A DNA stretch of 64,000 bases from Morinoia aosen (Eukaryota > Arthropoda > Malacostraca > Amphipoda > Talitridae), in NCBI GenBank assembly GCA_030386875.1, contig CM059571.1, positions 26,220,355-26,284,354 of the forward strand. The letters are read 5' to 3'. The stretch's first letter is position 1. Each line of letters begins with the position of its first letter. The position numbers and the translations under genes were made by a program. Below are positions 12,701-22,544 of the stretch, one piece after another. Under the pieces are notes generated by a model that did not search any database, had not been told where the DNA came from, and was given only the letters and a program-made list of their open reading frames with translations.

Positions 12701-14947
12701 TGTTTATTGGATATATTGGATAATTGAGTAAGCCAGAGAATATCTTGATCTGCTTTCTTTTGTCTTGAATGAAGCCTAAAAATTCCTTTCAAGTTCAAAA
12801 TGCCTATCGGCTCCGGGCTATTTAAAAAAAAAGTAAATCTGTTATGGGCTGCGAGAGAGGTCGGTGACAATTCTTGGAATTGGGTTGTCCTTTTATTGCC
12901 TCAATATTCTCTAAAAATTTTTATATTTTCAAAAAAGGAAGATTATTAAATGGTGCCCTGAAAATTTCAATCCCTGTTTTTCCAAGTACTGGGACAACGA
13001 ATTCTTACTTTTATTTGCAAATACTCCATTACGTACTGTTTCTCGAGTGAATATCGTCACGAACATGAGATCATGAGAAATAGAATTTAAATTTTGTTTT
13101 TAAATTCACTTTGATCCCCGTCATTTACCTTCAAAAATCAAGTGCAACGTATTGTTAAGGCATTTATCACAAGACATGAGAGGGCTTTCATCGCTTCTAT
13201 GGTATATTTTACACCCAATTCAGAAAGCCGTACTCTGTATGGATCTTATACTTTAACTTTTTGAAAACTAAATCTGAATCATTTAATAAATGTGTAAAAT
13301 TAATGTGTATTATTATCAAATAGAGGTTGCTACGACAAATCTTTACAATCGCACATTCTCCGCTCACTTTGCTTGGCATAATTCGCTTTCAATGAAAAGG
13401 GTAAAAAAGACATACCACTGTAGCCAAATGTGCAAAATAGAAATGGTAAAGTGGCATTTGTCTATAACTTCAATGCAAATTTTTCAAGTTTTCAAAAAAG
13501 CATCCAATCAAGATATAGGATCGAATTTCGAAAATTCACACTACACAATTGCACTTGAAGACTCCGATCGGTGATATCACTTACTATTCAACAGTGTGTC
13601 GTTAATGAAGTCGCTACACAAACATATATCAATCTGATTACACAGGAAAAACCCACAGATGGTTGATATTTCTTCGCATGCCTCTGAAAAGGGGTTGTTT
13701 ACCACATAGAATTTAACTTTTCTCCTCCATTCAGCCGTAATAGACAGCAGAACAGTGCAATATTGCTTTGGTTGAAGTTGTGACTTAGGAACTGCAAGTT
13801 ATAAAAAATCGGTTTTAAATTCTTCATTCATCATAAAAAATTGTTCAATTTCCAGTCAAATTATGTCGTAACAAACATAAACATTATTTTTCATTGGTCA
13901 GGTTTCATTTAATTTAAGTTTTTCACTTAGCATCTACGCACGAAAAAAATTAAGAATTCATTTTCTCAGAATAAACTTCAGTTTAAGGTGTACCAAAGCA
14001 CACAGAAGCTATGGGAAACTTTGCACAATTTTGCTGTCGTATATTACTTTGAACGATTACCGTGCACTAGCTTCAAAACGTGCCTCATTTTGAATGCTTA
14101 ATTAGATAATCATAAGATAATATAACTCTCCTCGGAAAAAGTATATGGAAAACAATTGCTAACATTTTTTCAACTGCTAACAAAGCTTTAAAATATGGGT
14201 TTTGAAGGGTTATTCAAGTCATCGCAAGACATTTATGTCTACTCGCAGAAAGGAGACGGAGAGTAGTCGCTAACATTGTTTCTGTTAAACTCGAATTAAT
14301 CAGGCAGAAACTTTACTTATTTCGATCAAAGAGAAACGGGGTTCGAATATTCCCGCGATTAGCGTTTTTATTGAAACTTAGAGGTTGGTTGTGAACGAAA
14401 AGGAACTAATACTGAAAAGTACTTCTATTTTGAGTGAGAAAAAATAGGATAACCTTTTTAATTCATCTGGGAATATATGGAAACTTATCTGGATGTATTT
14501 CTTTGGTCCCGCAATAGTGATCAGGTGATTTATATTTCAAAGGCAGCAGAACGGCACAAACAATGAACGCGTTTTTGCAGTGATCGCATTATAACCTCGT
14601 AAAAGGCTACGACAAATGTAACAGGAAAAGTTTACAAATTTTCATTAATCGGGTGTACAATTTTTGCAGCGTCGTTAGTGATTTTTGTTAGCGTTTGTAT
14701 CATTATTAATCAAATTTCGGGTTTGAGTTCTTCGAGTTTTCAAAATAAATTTTACGAAATGCAAATGGATTGGAATCGAAATCCATTTCTAGAACATGGA
14801 GGGCCACTAGCTAAAAAGTTGCTCAAAAAAGTGTTGTTTGTGCATTAAAATTCTTGCTTGTCTTCAGAAAATATTTTACTATACGTAAATCGACTATTGT
14901 GCAACGCCAGTCAGCCCTAGAACATTTTTGATGGTCCGCGGACCTGG
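9771..14947. other. AT-rich stretch without recognisable genes
   Basis: I saw no terminal repeats, tRNA boxes or coding signature. A moderately GC-rich patch at 11040-11130 contains CACGTG-like motifs but nothing more. The open frames at 10969-11283, 11322-11621 and 13290-13574 have no recognisable domain. Confidence 0.4.
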
Positions 14948-15383
14948 CAGACCTGATCTTCAATGCAGACCTGGTCTTCAATGCAGACCTGGTCTTCAAT
15001 GCAGACCTGGTCTTCAATGCAGACCTGGTCTTCTATGCAGACCTGGTCTTCAATGCAGACCTGGTCTTCAATGCAGACCTGGTCTTCAATGCAGACATGG
15101 TCATCAATGCAGACATGGTCTTCAATGCAGACCTGGTCTTCAATGCAGACCTGGTCTTCAATGCAGACCTGGTCTTCAATGCAGACCTGGCCTTCAATGC
15201 AGACCTGGTCTTCAATGCAGACCTGGTCTTCAATGCAGACATGGTCTTCAATGCAGACCTGGTCTTCAATGCAGAACTGGTCTTCTATGCAGACCTGGTC
15301 TTCAATGCAGACCTGGTCTTCAATGCAGACCTGGTCTTCTATGCAGACCTGGTCTTCAATGCAGACCTGATCTTCTATGCAGC
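14948..15383. repeat. 18-bp minisatellite, about 24 copies
   Basis: The unit is CAGACCTGGTCTTCAATG. It is repeated head to tail with substitutions only (for example CTATG for CAATG, ATGG for CTGG) and no length change. Because 18 is a multiple of three and the unit has few stops, several frames stay open on both strands and encode hexapeptides such as CRPGLQ, MQTWSS and VCIEDQ. These are by-products of the array, not evidence of a protein. The unit contains a near-palindromic AGACC/GGTCT core. Flanks are ordinary AT-rich DNA. Confidence 0.97.
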
Positions 15384-16065
15384 TTTCAAAACTCAAGACG
15401 CGAGCAGCAGTTTAGTAAGATATGGTCTATGAGCTGAGACACCTGATGAGTGCGAATTCTCCCTTCAGATAGCTTGTAAAAATAATCATAATTCCGATAC
15501 GTTCAGTAACAGTTGAAGAGTATTGAATGTTTGAATGCTCTTTTTTATAAATTCGAACTAAAATTTAACTGTACTGTATTAAGACGAACTGATCAATTTT
15601 GAACATAAAATGGAGACATTCGTTTTGACATTCATTTCTCATGATTTAACATTCGTTAAATCATGAGAACACGTAAAGTAACTTGAAGCCACTAATGCTG
15701 CTCGCTCAGGATAGGAATTCTGAAGTTCAAATTAATCTAAACTTGAATATTGGCATGTCGTTTTTAATAGATTCTACTAAATTAATACGGCAGGCCGAAA
15801 ATAATATAATAATAATAGAAATGTAGAAAAGTGAAACAATTACAAGATCTCACACGCAAATTGTCCCCGATAGCGTAAGAAAAAACAAGGTAAGCGCATG
15901 GTTGCAGAAAAAGCATTTCATTTTCCCAGTCTATAATATGTACAAGAGAATCAGATTGAAATTCCATGGAAGCAAATAATATATACCTAACATATGTTAT
16001 AGTAAATAATTACTAAAATAACCTTAATTAAAGTAAATGAAAATTTAGACGAAGCACACTGGTCA
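15384..16065. other. No feature seen
   Basis: AT-rich sequence downstream of the minisatellite, with no coding signature. Confidence 0.4.
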
Positions 16066-16068
16066 TTG

Positions 16069-16278
16069 TTACCATATTATATCAAGTTCACGAGATAACC
16101 TGAAGGAAGATACTTTAGGTTTAGCCACGAGATCACCTCCTTTTACAGTTCTGAGGTCAGCATCAAGCGTGAAGCAGATTCGAGTCAGCGATTCAGGAGC
16201 TCCGGCCCTCACTTCCTCGTCCACCGACATGCACAGCCACACTACGCGCCTGGGAACCTTGGTACAACTTTTTAACAA
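16069..16278 (-). CDS. Weak candidate coding fragment
   Basis: A 69-codon minus-strand frame from MLKSCTKVPRRVVWLCMSV to a stop, with balanced codon use (many G-first codons) against an AT-rich background. No splice sites are convincing and no family is recognised. It lies just upstream of the Penelope-like element and could be an old repeat. Confidence 0.2.
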   Translation of the reverse strand: MLKSCTKVPRRVVWLCMSVDEEVRAGAPESLTRICFTLDADLRTVKGGDLVAKPKVSSFRLSRELDIIW

Positions 16279-16384
16279 AAATTCCTGCCAATCGTCGCGG
16301 TCTGGCTAGCTCGACGAATTAACATTTCGCCAACCCTACAACCAATGGCCTTGCACCGCAAAACCATACTAAAAGAAATTTTAG

Positions 16385-16500
16385 CGTCTCTAAGTGTCTC
16401 AAGGCTGTTCAGGTGTCTCATATGTAGCCAAAACATTTCAAAAAAAAGAGCAGATGTCTCATCGGAAGTGCGACCCCTCGATGAGCGCTAAGTGTTTCAA
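16385..16500. repeat. TGTCTC-rich segment (left)
   Basis: The octamer-like motif GTGTCTCA and variants recur four or five times in about 110 bp. A longer segment with the same motif in both orientations lies at 18715-18935, on the other side of the Penelope-like element. The two may be parts of one older repeat split by insertion. Confidence 0.4.
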
Positions 16501-16532
16501 AGTGCTGCTTAGGTTTTATTGGCAATGATGAT

Positions 16533-16978
16533 GTAATTATAAATGAATTAGCATGGATAGTCACTTTTAAATTTGACATTATTACTCAACGAGTTTATTA
16601 TATCAGAACTAAAAATACACGAAAGATAAACGTTTCGACAACAAGGGTTATCAACAGCATCTAAGGAACACAGTTATTTTTATTGAGAGAAAAACAAACA
16701 ATATACATATGTATGGTTGAACATTTGCGAATGCTAACAAAAAATTTGCAAGGGGAAGGAAGATTGAGCATCAATTATAACCGGTTTATCTTTCATGATA
16801 AAAAGAGACTCTAAAATTCGAAGATCTGTTTGACTAGAAAAAGTTGCAATTATCTGTAAATCGTCTAAACGAACAGTCAAGCCGCACTTTTCTGCATGGG
16901 CACGTACAGAGGATTGAGAGGGAGAAGCAAGAGGCCTATTTGTTCGAAAGCTTCGTCCAGCATGCTCTGCTACACGGC
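16533..16978 (-). repeat. Inverted copy of the Penelope 3' end
   Basis: About 446 bp match the reverse complement of 17850-18294. Shared landmarks include the GGATAGTCAC edge, the CGTTTCGAC motif and the coding segment for the GRSFRTNRPL region. An apparent N-terminus of the downstream frame (from 16844) is translated from this antisense arm and is not part of the native protein. Confidence 0.9.
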
Positions 16979-16980
16979 AT

Positions 16981-18091
16981 GCTCTCTGTTCTACATTTAT
17001 TTTTTATTTATGAAAATATTTTTTATCAGCAGATGGACGGGTTAGGAATGGGCCTCCCGTTAGGACCCACCTTTGCTAACATGAACATGGCTTTTCACGA
17101 AAAAAGATGGTTAGAAATGTGCCCGGTTGAATATAAGCCTGTATTTTATAAACGGCACATTGATGACACACTACTTTTATTTAGAGATAGTTCTCACGGA
17201 AGCCTTTTTTTGTCGTACTTGAATTCTCAGCATCCGAATATTAAGTTTACAATGAAACTTGAAGAAGAATACTGTCTCCCATTTTTAGATTCTATGATTA
17301 CTCGTCAAAATAACAAATTTCATAGTTTTGTCTATCGTAAGCAAACATTTTCTGGGTTGGGTTTAAGTTTCTATAGTTTTTGTAACTTTCGTTTCAAATT
17401 GAATGGTATCAAAACTCTGTTATGTAGTACGTATAATGTATGTTCAAGTTTTCAGTCATTTCATAGTGATGTTGAATTTTTGATAAACTTTTTCCGTAAT
17501 AATAGTTTCCCCGCTTGACCCATACATTCCTCAATCAAGAAGTTTTTAAATTCAAAATTTTGTGGCCGCCCACGTATGACAACTGCAAAGAAAAAAGATT
17601 TATATTTTGTTAAACCCTATTTTGTTTACCAATCGGAAAAATTGAAAAAAGATTTGCTGACGCTTTTATCAAAACATTTCATGCATATTAATTTTCGAAT
17701 AATTTTAGTGACCTCATCCAAAAATAATTTTTTTTCCAATTACAAAGATAAGCTTCCGAAGGCTTTGCTCTCTTCAGTCATCTACAAGTATCGTGGCGCA
17801 CTGTGTGCGTCTGAGTACGTTGGGTCCACAAAAAGGGCCTTGCGTACTCGTGTAGCAGAGCATGCCGGACGAAGCTTTCGAACAAATAGGCCTCTTGCTT
17901 CTCCCTCTCAATCCTCTGAGCGTGCCCATGCAGAAAAGTGCGACTTGACTGTTCGTTTAAGCGATTTCCAGATAATTGTAACCTTTTCTTGTCAAACTGA
18001 TTTTCGAATTTTAGAGTCTCGTTTTATCATGAAACACGAACCAGTTTTGAATGATGCTCAATCTTCCTTCCCCTTGCCAATTTCTTGTTAG
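16981..18091 (+). pseudogene. Penelope reverse transcriptase - GIY-YIG endonuclease, 5'-truncated
   Basis: One frame runs through the whole segment with a single TGA stop at 17516-17518. The reverse transcriptase part shows QMDGLGMGLPLGPTFANMNM followed by the catalytic-type motif YKRHIDDTLLLF, which carries the paired aspartates of the palm. After a linker the GIY-YIG domain appears as SSVIYKY, then SEYVGSTKRALRTRVAEH and GRSFRTNRP. The protein would copy RNA at a nicked site, with the endonuclease making the nick. The N-terminal half of the reverse transcriptase is missing, so this copy is dead, although the rest is well preserved. Confidence 0.92.
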
Positions 18092-18167
18092 CATTCACAA
18101 ATGTTTAACCATACATATGTATATTATTTGTTTTTTCTCAATAAAAATAACTGTGTTTCCTCAGATG

Positions 18168-18193
18168 CTGAAGATGAACCTTGTGGTCGAAAC
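18168..18193 (+). ncRNA. Hammerhead-ribozyme-like core in Penelope 3' region
   Basis: CTGAAGA fits the conserved CUGANGA, and after a 14-nt segment that can form only a weak ACC/GGT stem comes GAAAC, which fits the second conserved core. Hammerhead motifs are established in the terminal repeats of Penelope-like elements. Here stem II is poor, and the inverted arm copy reads CTGTTGA, which breaks the core. This is therefore probably a decayed motif. Confidence 0.35.
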
Positions 18194-18459
18194 GTTCATC
18201 TTTCGTTTATTTTTAGTTCTGACATAATAAACTCGTTGAGTAATAATGTCAATTTTAAAAGTGACTATCCTTGCTATTTCATTTATAGTTAGACTTTGCA
18301 AACGGCAAAACATAGACGTAAATGCTGATGTAATAGTTTAGTCACCCCTCAAATCTAACTCTAGCCGTTTTAGTGTTCAGTAAATGTAACATGTTCGAAT
18401 TGAAATTTTTATATTGACTAAAATTTTAACATAATAATAATAAATATTACTATCAATGA

Positions 18460-18675
18460 TATATTAACACTGCTAGCTACCGCACTCATCGGAAAGGAAA
18501 GAATCGAGATAGGTGGTTTTATAATGCCTCACTGGTGGAGCCACACGTTACTCCTGGCGCTCCATTCTGGCAGGATTACCTTCAACTGGGGTACCCAGCA
18601 GCATCTACCGCTGCTCTTCACGTCTTCAGGGAATTTGTAAACGCTCCTAAATTTTTGGGGCACAGCAGGCTATAG
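18460..18675 (+). CDS. Exon-like open frame of unknown product
   Basis: A frame open from 18460 to a TAG at 18673-18675 reads like a protein. It runs through RKGKNRDRWFYNASLVEPHV, then TPGAPFWQDYLQLGYPAAS and ends FREFVNAPKFLGHSRL. Codon use is balanced and GC is higher than the flanks. It has no start codon, and the only acceptor-like site is a weak GCTAG at 18472-18476. A second plus frame is also open for over 55 codons, so direction and frame are not secure. I recognise no family. It could be a terminal exon, a retrocopy fragment or part of a transposon. Confidence 0.33.
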   Translation, partial: YINTASYRTHRKGKNRDRWFYNASLVEPHVTPGAPFWQDYLQLGYPAASTAALHVFREFVNAPKFLGHSRL

Positions 18676-18714
18676 GAGCGTCAACCATGCTGAGCAGCGG
18701 AATGCTACGCCCAA

Positions 18715-18935
18715 TATCAGTAGAGTTTTCTGTGAGACACTAGTTCTCTAAGTGCATCAAACTTAAGCCCAAGTGTCTCATCCATGAGACACTGAATCAC
18801 TTCTAGTGAGACCCAGGAGCATCTCTTAATCGGGTCTGGAGACACTGATATGCATCCTAATCTTGGGTGTCTCATAGATGATGCATCTGTGTGTCTCGGT
18901 TTTGGGAGAAACGTCAGATGCATCTGTGTGTTTCA
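18715..18935. repeat. GTGTCTCA/GAGACAC-rich segment (right)
   Basis: Some eight copies of GTGTCTC or GAGACAC occur in about 220 bp, in mixed orientation and with irregular spacing. Short direct repeats around GATGCATCTGTGTGT also occur. The same motif marks 16385-16500. Confidence 0.5.
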
Positions 18936-19497
18936 AAATAGGGCTATTATTTCTTTCAGTGCAGAGATACACCTGCAAGAACTGACCATGGTTTTACGAA
19001 AGCAGTAATTGAGATGAATGATGAGCGTTTCTAGAGGCAAAGCCTGTGCAATGCGTGACGACCGGGCTAATGAACGAAGGAGGCAGGTCGATGAATAATT
19101 GGATAACAACACAGTAACGTACCCGCACAGTTATTCGTTCAGCAAAGAATGCCGAGACTCGAACTCTAAGCGGCAGTAATGGTGGTCAGTCTCGGGACAG
19201 TGAAGTGATAGCTAGTTTTTCGAGCCAGTTTGAATCGCCTGTTGATGAGTCAGTCAAATGCGGGATGACCGATTGATATTTCAAATAATTGTGCAGATAC
19301 TATCGTTAGAATTCGCTTGAAAACTACCACACCACATCGGTCAATATTTAGTATGAAAAAGCCTTTAGTGAACTTGAGTTAGAATTTCATTTTTTGAATC
19401 AAAACACGGGTGCCATGACGCGCTGAGTGTCTGGCGACTAACATCGCACGCACGTTGGTGATGGAACTATAGATAAACATTTCTGGATGACGAAATT
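18936..19497. other. No feature seen
   Basis: Ordinary sequence. A tRNA B-box-like string on the minus strand near 19148 has no matching A box. Confidence 0.35.
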
Positions 19498-20230
19498 ATG
19501 ATTTACTCCAGAATAATTAATTCCGTTTTACCGTCGCTACTCAACTGGAAGCGAGAGCTGCGACGGAGGGCACCAGAACTGACGCTGCTGCGTCTCCTGC
19601 AGGTAGTGGTGGGCGCGAGGTGGCGGCGGACAAAAGACTTCTGTCGCGCTAGTAGCCCATGCCGCGTCTCCGTCGCCCGTCCGTACAGCAGAGACACCAT
19701 AGATTACGCTGTGGGCGACAGAGAACGTAAAGTCAACGGTGAGGACGCAACAGAAATCGCCTACAAAGACCATTAATTTGTCCGCAATAATCAACAGAAC
19801 TGCGACACCAACTCAGCAGCTCGGTCCTGTGAACATGCAGAGAGCCTCTGGTCACACCAGCAACAGCAGAGGCTGGGCACCACACGTCAGGGAAAATGAA
19901 TGACCTGAACACACGTCGTCGGTGACAAACTCAACACTCTCATACTGCAGGCAACAGAACGCAGACTCCAGCTACACGTCGTTGGCAACAGCGAGTGCAA
20001 GTTACACAGTAAAGAGTGTTTTCCACACGCCTCAGACAACAGAGAGCAGACACAACAAAGAGCGCCAATTCCAGACACGCTCGGGCCGGGCAGGGGCAGG
20101 AGCAGCAGACAGGGAAGGGGAACAGTTGTATATATACTTGCCTAAAGAGGGAAGAGAGAGCACCGGCGGGGGAGAGAAATAAAGAGCCTGGCGCAGATCT
20201 GTCGCTGAGACCCGATTAACCTGACGGCAA
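19498..20230 (+). promoter_or_regulatory. GC-rich island: possible solo LTR or promoter
   Basis: About 700 bp are markedly GC- and CpG-richer than the window average, and several fortuitous frames are open on both strands. Near the right end is a TATATATA box (20128-20136) followed about 45 bp later by an AATAAA hexamer (20178-20183). That spacing is typical of an LTR with a short R region. No TG...CA ends or 5-bp target duplication could be fixed, and no internal retroelement genes adjoin it. A host promoter or first exon is the alternative. Confidence 0.3.
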
Positions 20231-21395
20231 AAACTAAGGGTGCCCATTGCTGCTGCAGAGGAGCACAGATGTAATTGCGTCGGTGCCATAGATGTGGGTA
20301 GCGACTGCGTAGTGGCATAAGCGGATCCGTTCTTGATGGGGCTCCATCAAAGTGGTAATTCCTTTGACTCATTTGAGATTACCTGATAAGCGGCTTCACT
20401 CCTTTGAAATTACATAGTAAACAGGTTGCGCTTCAAGTCCTAACAGAAGTTAAACTTGGAGCTGATTGTCCCTAGACTTTCAGTGCTAGCGCCTTTCACT
20501 CGAATTCATCCTGCTATTGAAGGGGAAAATGCCAGCCCGTGCATGCGCACCTCAGCCCGTTTAACATAAAATGTTAACAGGCTGCCCTGGCCATGAGCAA
20601 CATATGCACAAAGTACGTTTTTGCAAGCTGCTTCACAGCGGCGAGAAGAAGGCTGAGAAGTTATTGATATGTTATTGTTCACATTTATCACAACAATCAA
20701 TGAATAAGTAGTGTATTTTTATTGAACCTATGTTTAGGTATTGCTGCTAGTATTACTAAAAAACGTTAGAATCATCTACAGTTTTTCTATTTACTCTCAA
20801 ATTTAGGCCATTATGCTACTCCATTGCGTTAATTTTACTTTAATACACAACTGCTGCAGCAATCGGAAATGTTACTCTTATTAATAAATTAAATTACCTT
20901 CCAATGTTCAAACTAAAACGACACCTCATGAAACAAAATATTATTGCCATAATACCTTCGATTTGCCCAGTTGACACAAGCTGTCATTCTATTCGGATGC
21001 ACCAACAGATGTAAGAAATCATTAAGGGTGAATATAATATTACATGGGCTGAAGAAGCTGCGCAACAAATTGATGAGGTCACGCACGGAAGATACAAGGT
21101 CGCGTTGAATAAACGTGTACTCGCTTTGCAGAAAGAAGTTAGCAAAAAGACAGAAATGTTTGTGATGCTCAAGTTAGAAATACAACGCACGCGGCTTCTG
21201 TCGCATTGATGTTCCTTCTGACTTCAGGACGGGCACGTCCTTTCAGTAACTATCGTAAAAGTCAAAACTACAGACTCGTGCTGCAATTTGCTGATGATCA
21301 ACTCTGTAATAAGCTGTGAAAAAATGTCAGTACCTGTGACATAAATGTGATTTAAAAATAGTCGCTCGTATCTCGCCGTGGAGCACAATTCAAAG
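20231..21395. other. No feature seen
   Basis: Sequence becomes AT-rich again, with no domains, arrays or RNA motifs recognised. Confidence 0.4.
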
Positions 21396-21399
21396 AAAA

Positions 21400-21640
21400 T
21401 TGCGATCTTTTCCAGTTAAGCCTGGCCACTATAATGTAACACATAAGTTCACCCATCTGTAACTTTCGAAATAATGCACCAATCGATTTCAAATTACTCT
21501 CAAACTAAAGAATGTTTCAATCTTTCGTTTGAGAGAATTTTGATGTCTATAAGTGCATTATTTCGAAAGTTACAAGGGGGTGAACTTGTGTGTTGCACTA
21601 GTGTCGGGGCTAATCTAGCTGGAAAAGATCCGAAAACTGA
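21400..21640. repeat. Hairpin-forming inverted repeat (MITE-like)
   Basis: The left arm, from GATCTTTTCCAG near 21402, reappears inverted in the right arm ending CTGGAAAAGATC near 21632. Inside, GTTCACCC...GTAACTTTCGAAATAATGCA is mirrored closely. The centre pairs CTCTCAAAC with GTTTGAGAG. The arms are about 100 bp with a short loop. No flanking duplication is clear. Confidence 0.75.
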
Positions 21641-22140
21641 TATCCTGATGATTGTCAGTTTCCTTGAACATAGCAAATACAGACACGGAAGGGAGCCATG
21701 GAATAATTTTCATAAAATATTTGGCAACACTTGAATTCATTTTACTGGTAATTATTTCAAGAATGAAGGATTCTTTGTATTGTCTTGTAGCTTTGTAAAT
21801 ATTACAAAATATTTATAAACCAAGGGTATGCCTGTCACTCTTATTGCGATAAAATAATGTAATGTTCCTTCGTTATTAATTAAACATTGTCAAGGAGTTC
21901 AAAGATGATTGCTGTATATTTTGATAAACGGTGGTTCAAATATCACACAGACTGCACTCTGATATCAATATCCAATCAAAATTTGGGTCATAATTGAGGA
22001 ACTTATGAAACTTTTCAGAAAAAAAATAATTTTTCTCCGTAATGGGGGAATCTTTAAGCAGAAGAAGTGCTCTTAAAACTGTTCAGTTGAAAAGAAATAT
22101 TAAAATTGTCAAGTCTTATACTTTAACAAATCCAGCGTCT

Positions 22141-22544
22141 AATTCCAGATTCTAATTTTAAGTTACTTCGACAATGTTTTATAATGTAGGATTGTTAGAT
22201 CCTCGTATCAGGGGGATTCCCACTCTCTTACAGCCGTCCATAAGAACACCTGCACTTGCAGAGGGAGTCAGTTGTAGACAGATTCACGGTCAGGGTCAGA
22301 CCGCGAGACCTCGGGCTGCCGAGTATAGGAGCTCGTGCTGCCGTACAAGGGATGTTGGAAAAGGGGGTAATATCAAAAGCTCGCGGTCTGACCCTGACCG
22401 TGAATCTCTCTACAACTGACTACTCTGCAAGTACAGGTGTTCTTGTGAACGGCCGTAAGAGAGCGAGATGCCCCATGATAAGAGGATCTTACACTCCTAC
22501 ATTACAAAACATTGTCGAAGTAACTTAAAATTACAATTTGGAAT
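22141..22544. repeat. Long near-perfect hairpin, ~165-bp arms
   Basis: The left arm (22141-22307) and right arm (22380-22544) are inverted copies at roughly 85-90 percent by eye, with a 72-bp spacer. Landmarks are AAGTTACTTCGACAATGTTT, the AAGAACACCTG tract and GATTCACGGTCAGGGTCAGA next to the loop. The inner arms are much GC-richer than the surrounding DNA. No TA or 8-bp flanking duplication is obvious. It could be a palindromic MITE or a hairpin-RNA locus. Confidence 0.85.

Larger units (their letters stand above)
16533..18294 (+). mobile_element. Penelope-like element with inverted partial 3' copy
   Basis: The sense part begins near 16981 inside the reverse transcriptase and continues through the GIY-YIG endonuclease to a 3' untranslated region ending near 18294. 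Upstream of it, 16533-16978 is the reverse complement of 17850-18294, so the insertion is head-to-head with its own 3' third. Chimeric, inverted and 5'-truncated copies are typical of Penelope-like elements. The inverted arms differ by a small number of substitutions, which suggests moderate age. Exact target duplication was not found. Confidence 0.9.

Noticed and set aside
14823-15437. Long open frames of 111-169 codons on both strands
   Set aside because: They are frame-preserving translations of the 18-bp minisatellite and occur in several frames at once.
16844-16980. Apparent N-terminus of the Penelope reverse transcriptase
   Set aside because: This part is the antisense copy of the element's own 3' end, so the start codon and first 45 residues are not native.
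19130-19200. tRNA-like B box (GAGTTCGAGTC on the minus strand)
   Set aside because: No A box at the right distance and no cloverleaf could be drawn.
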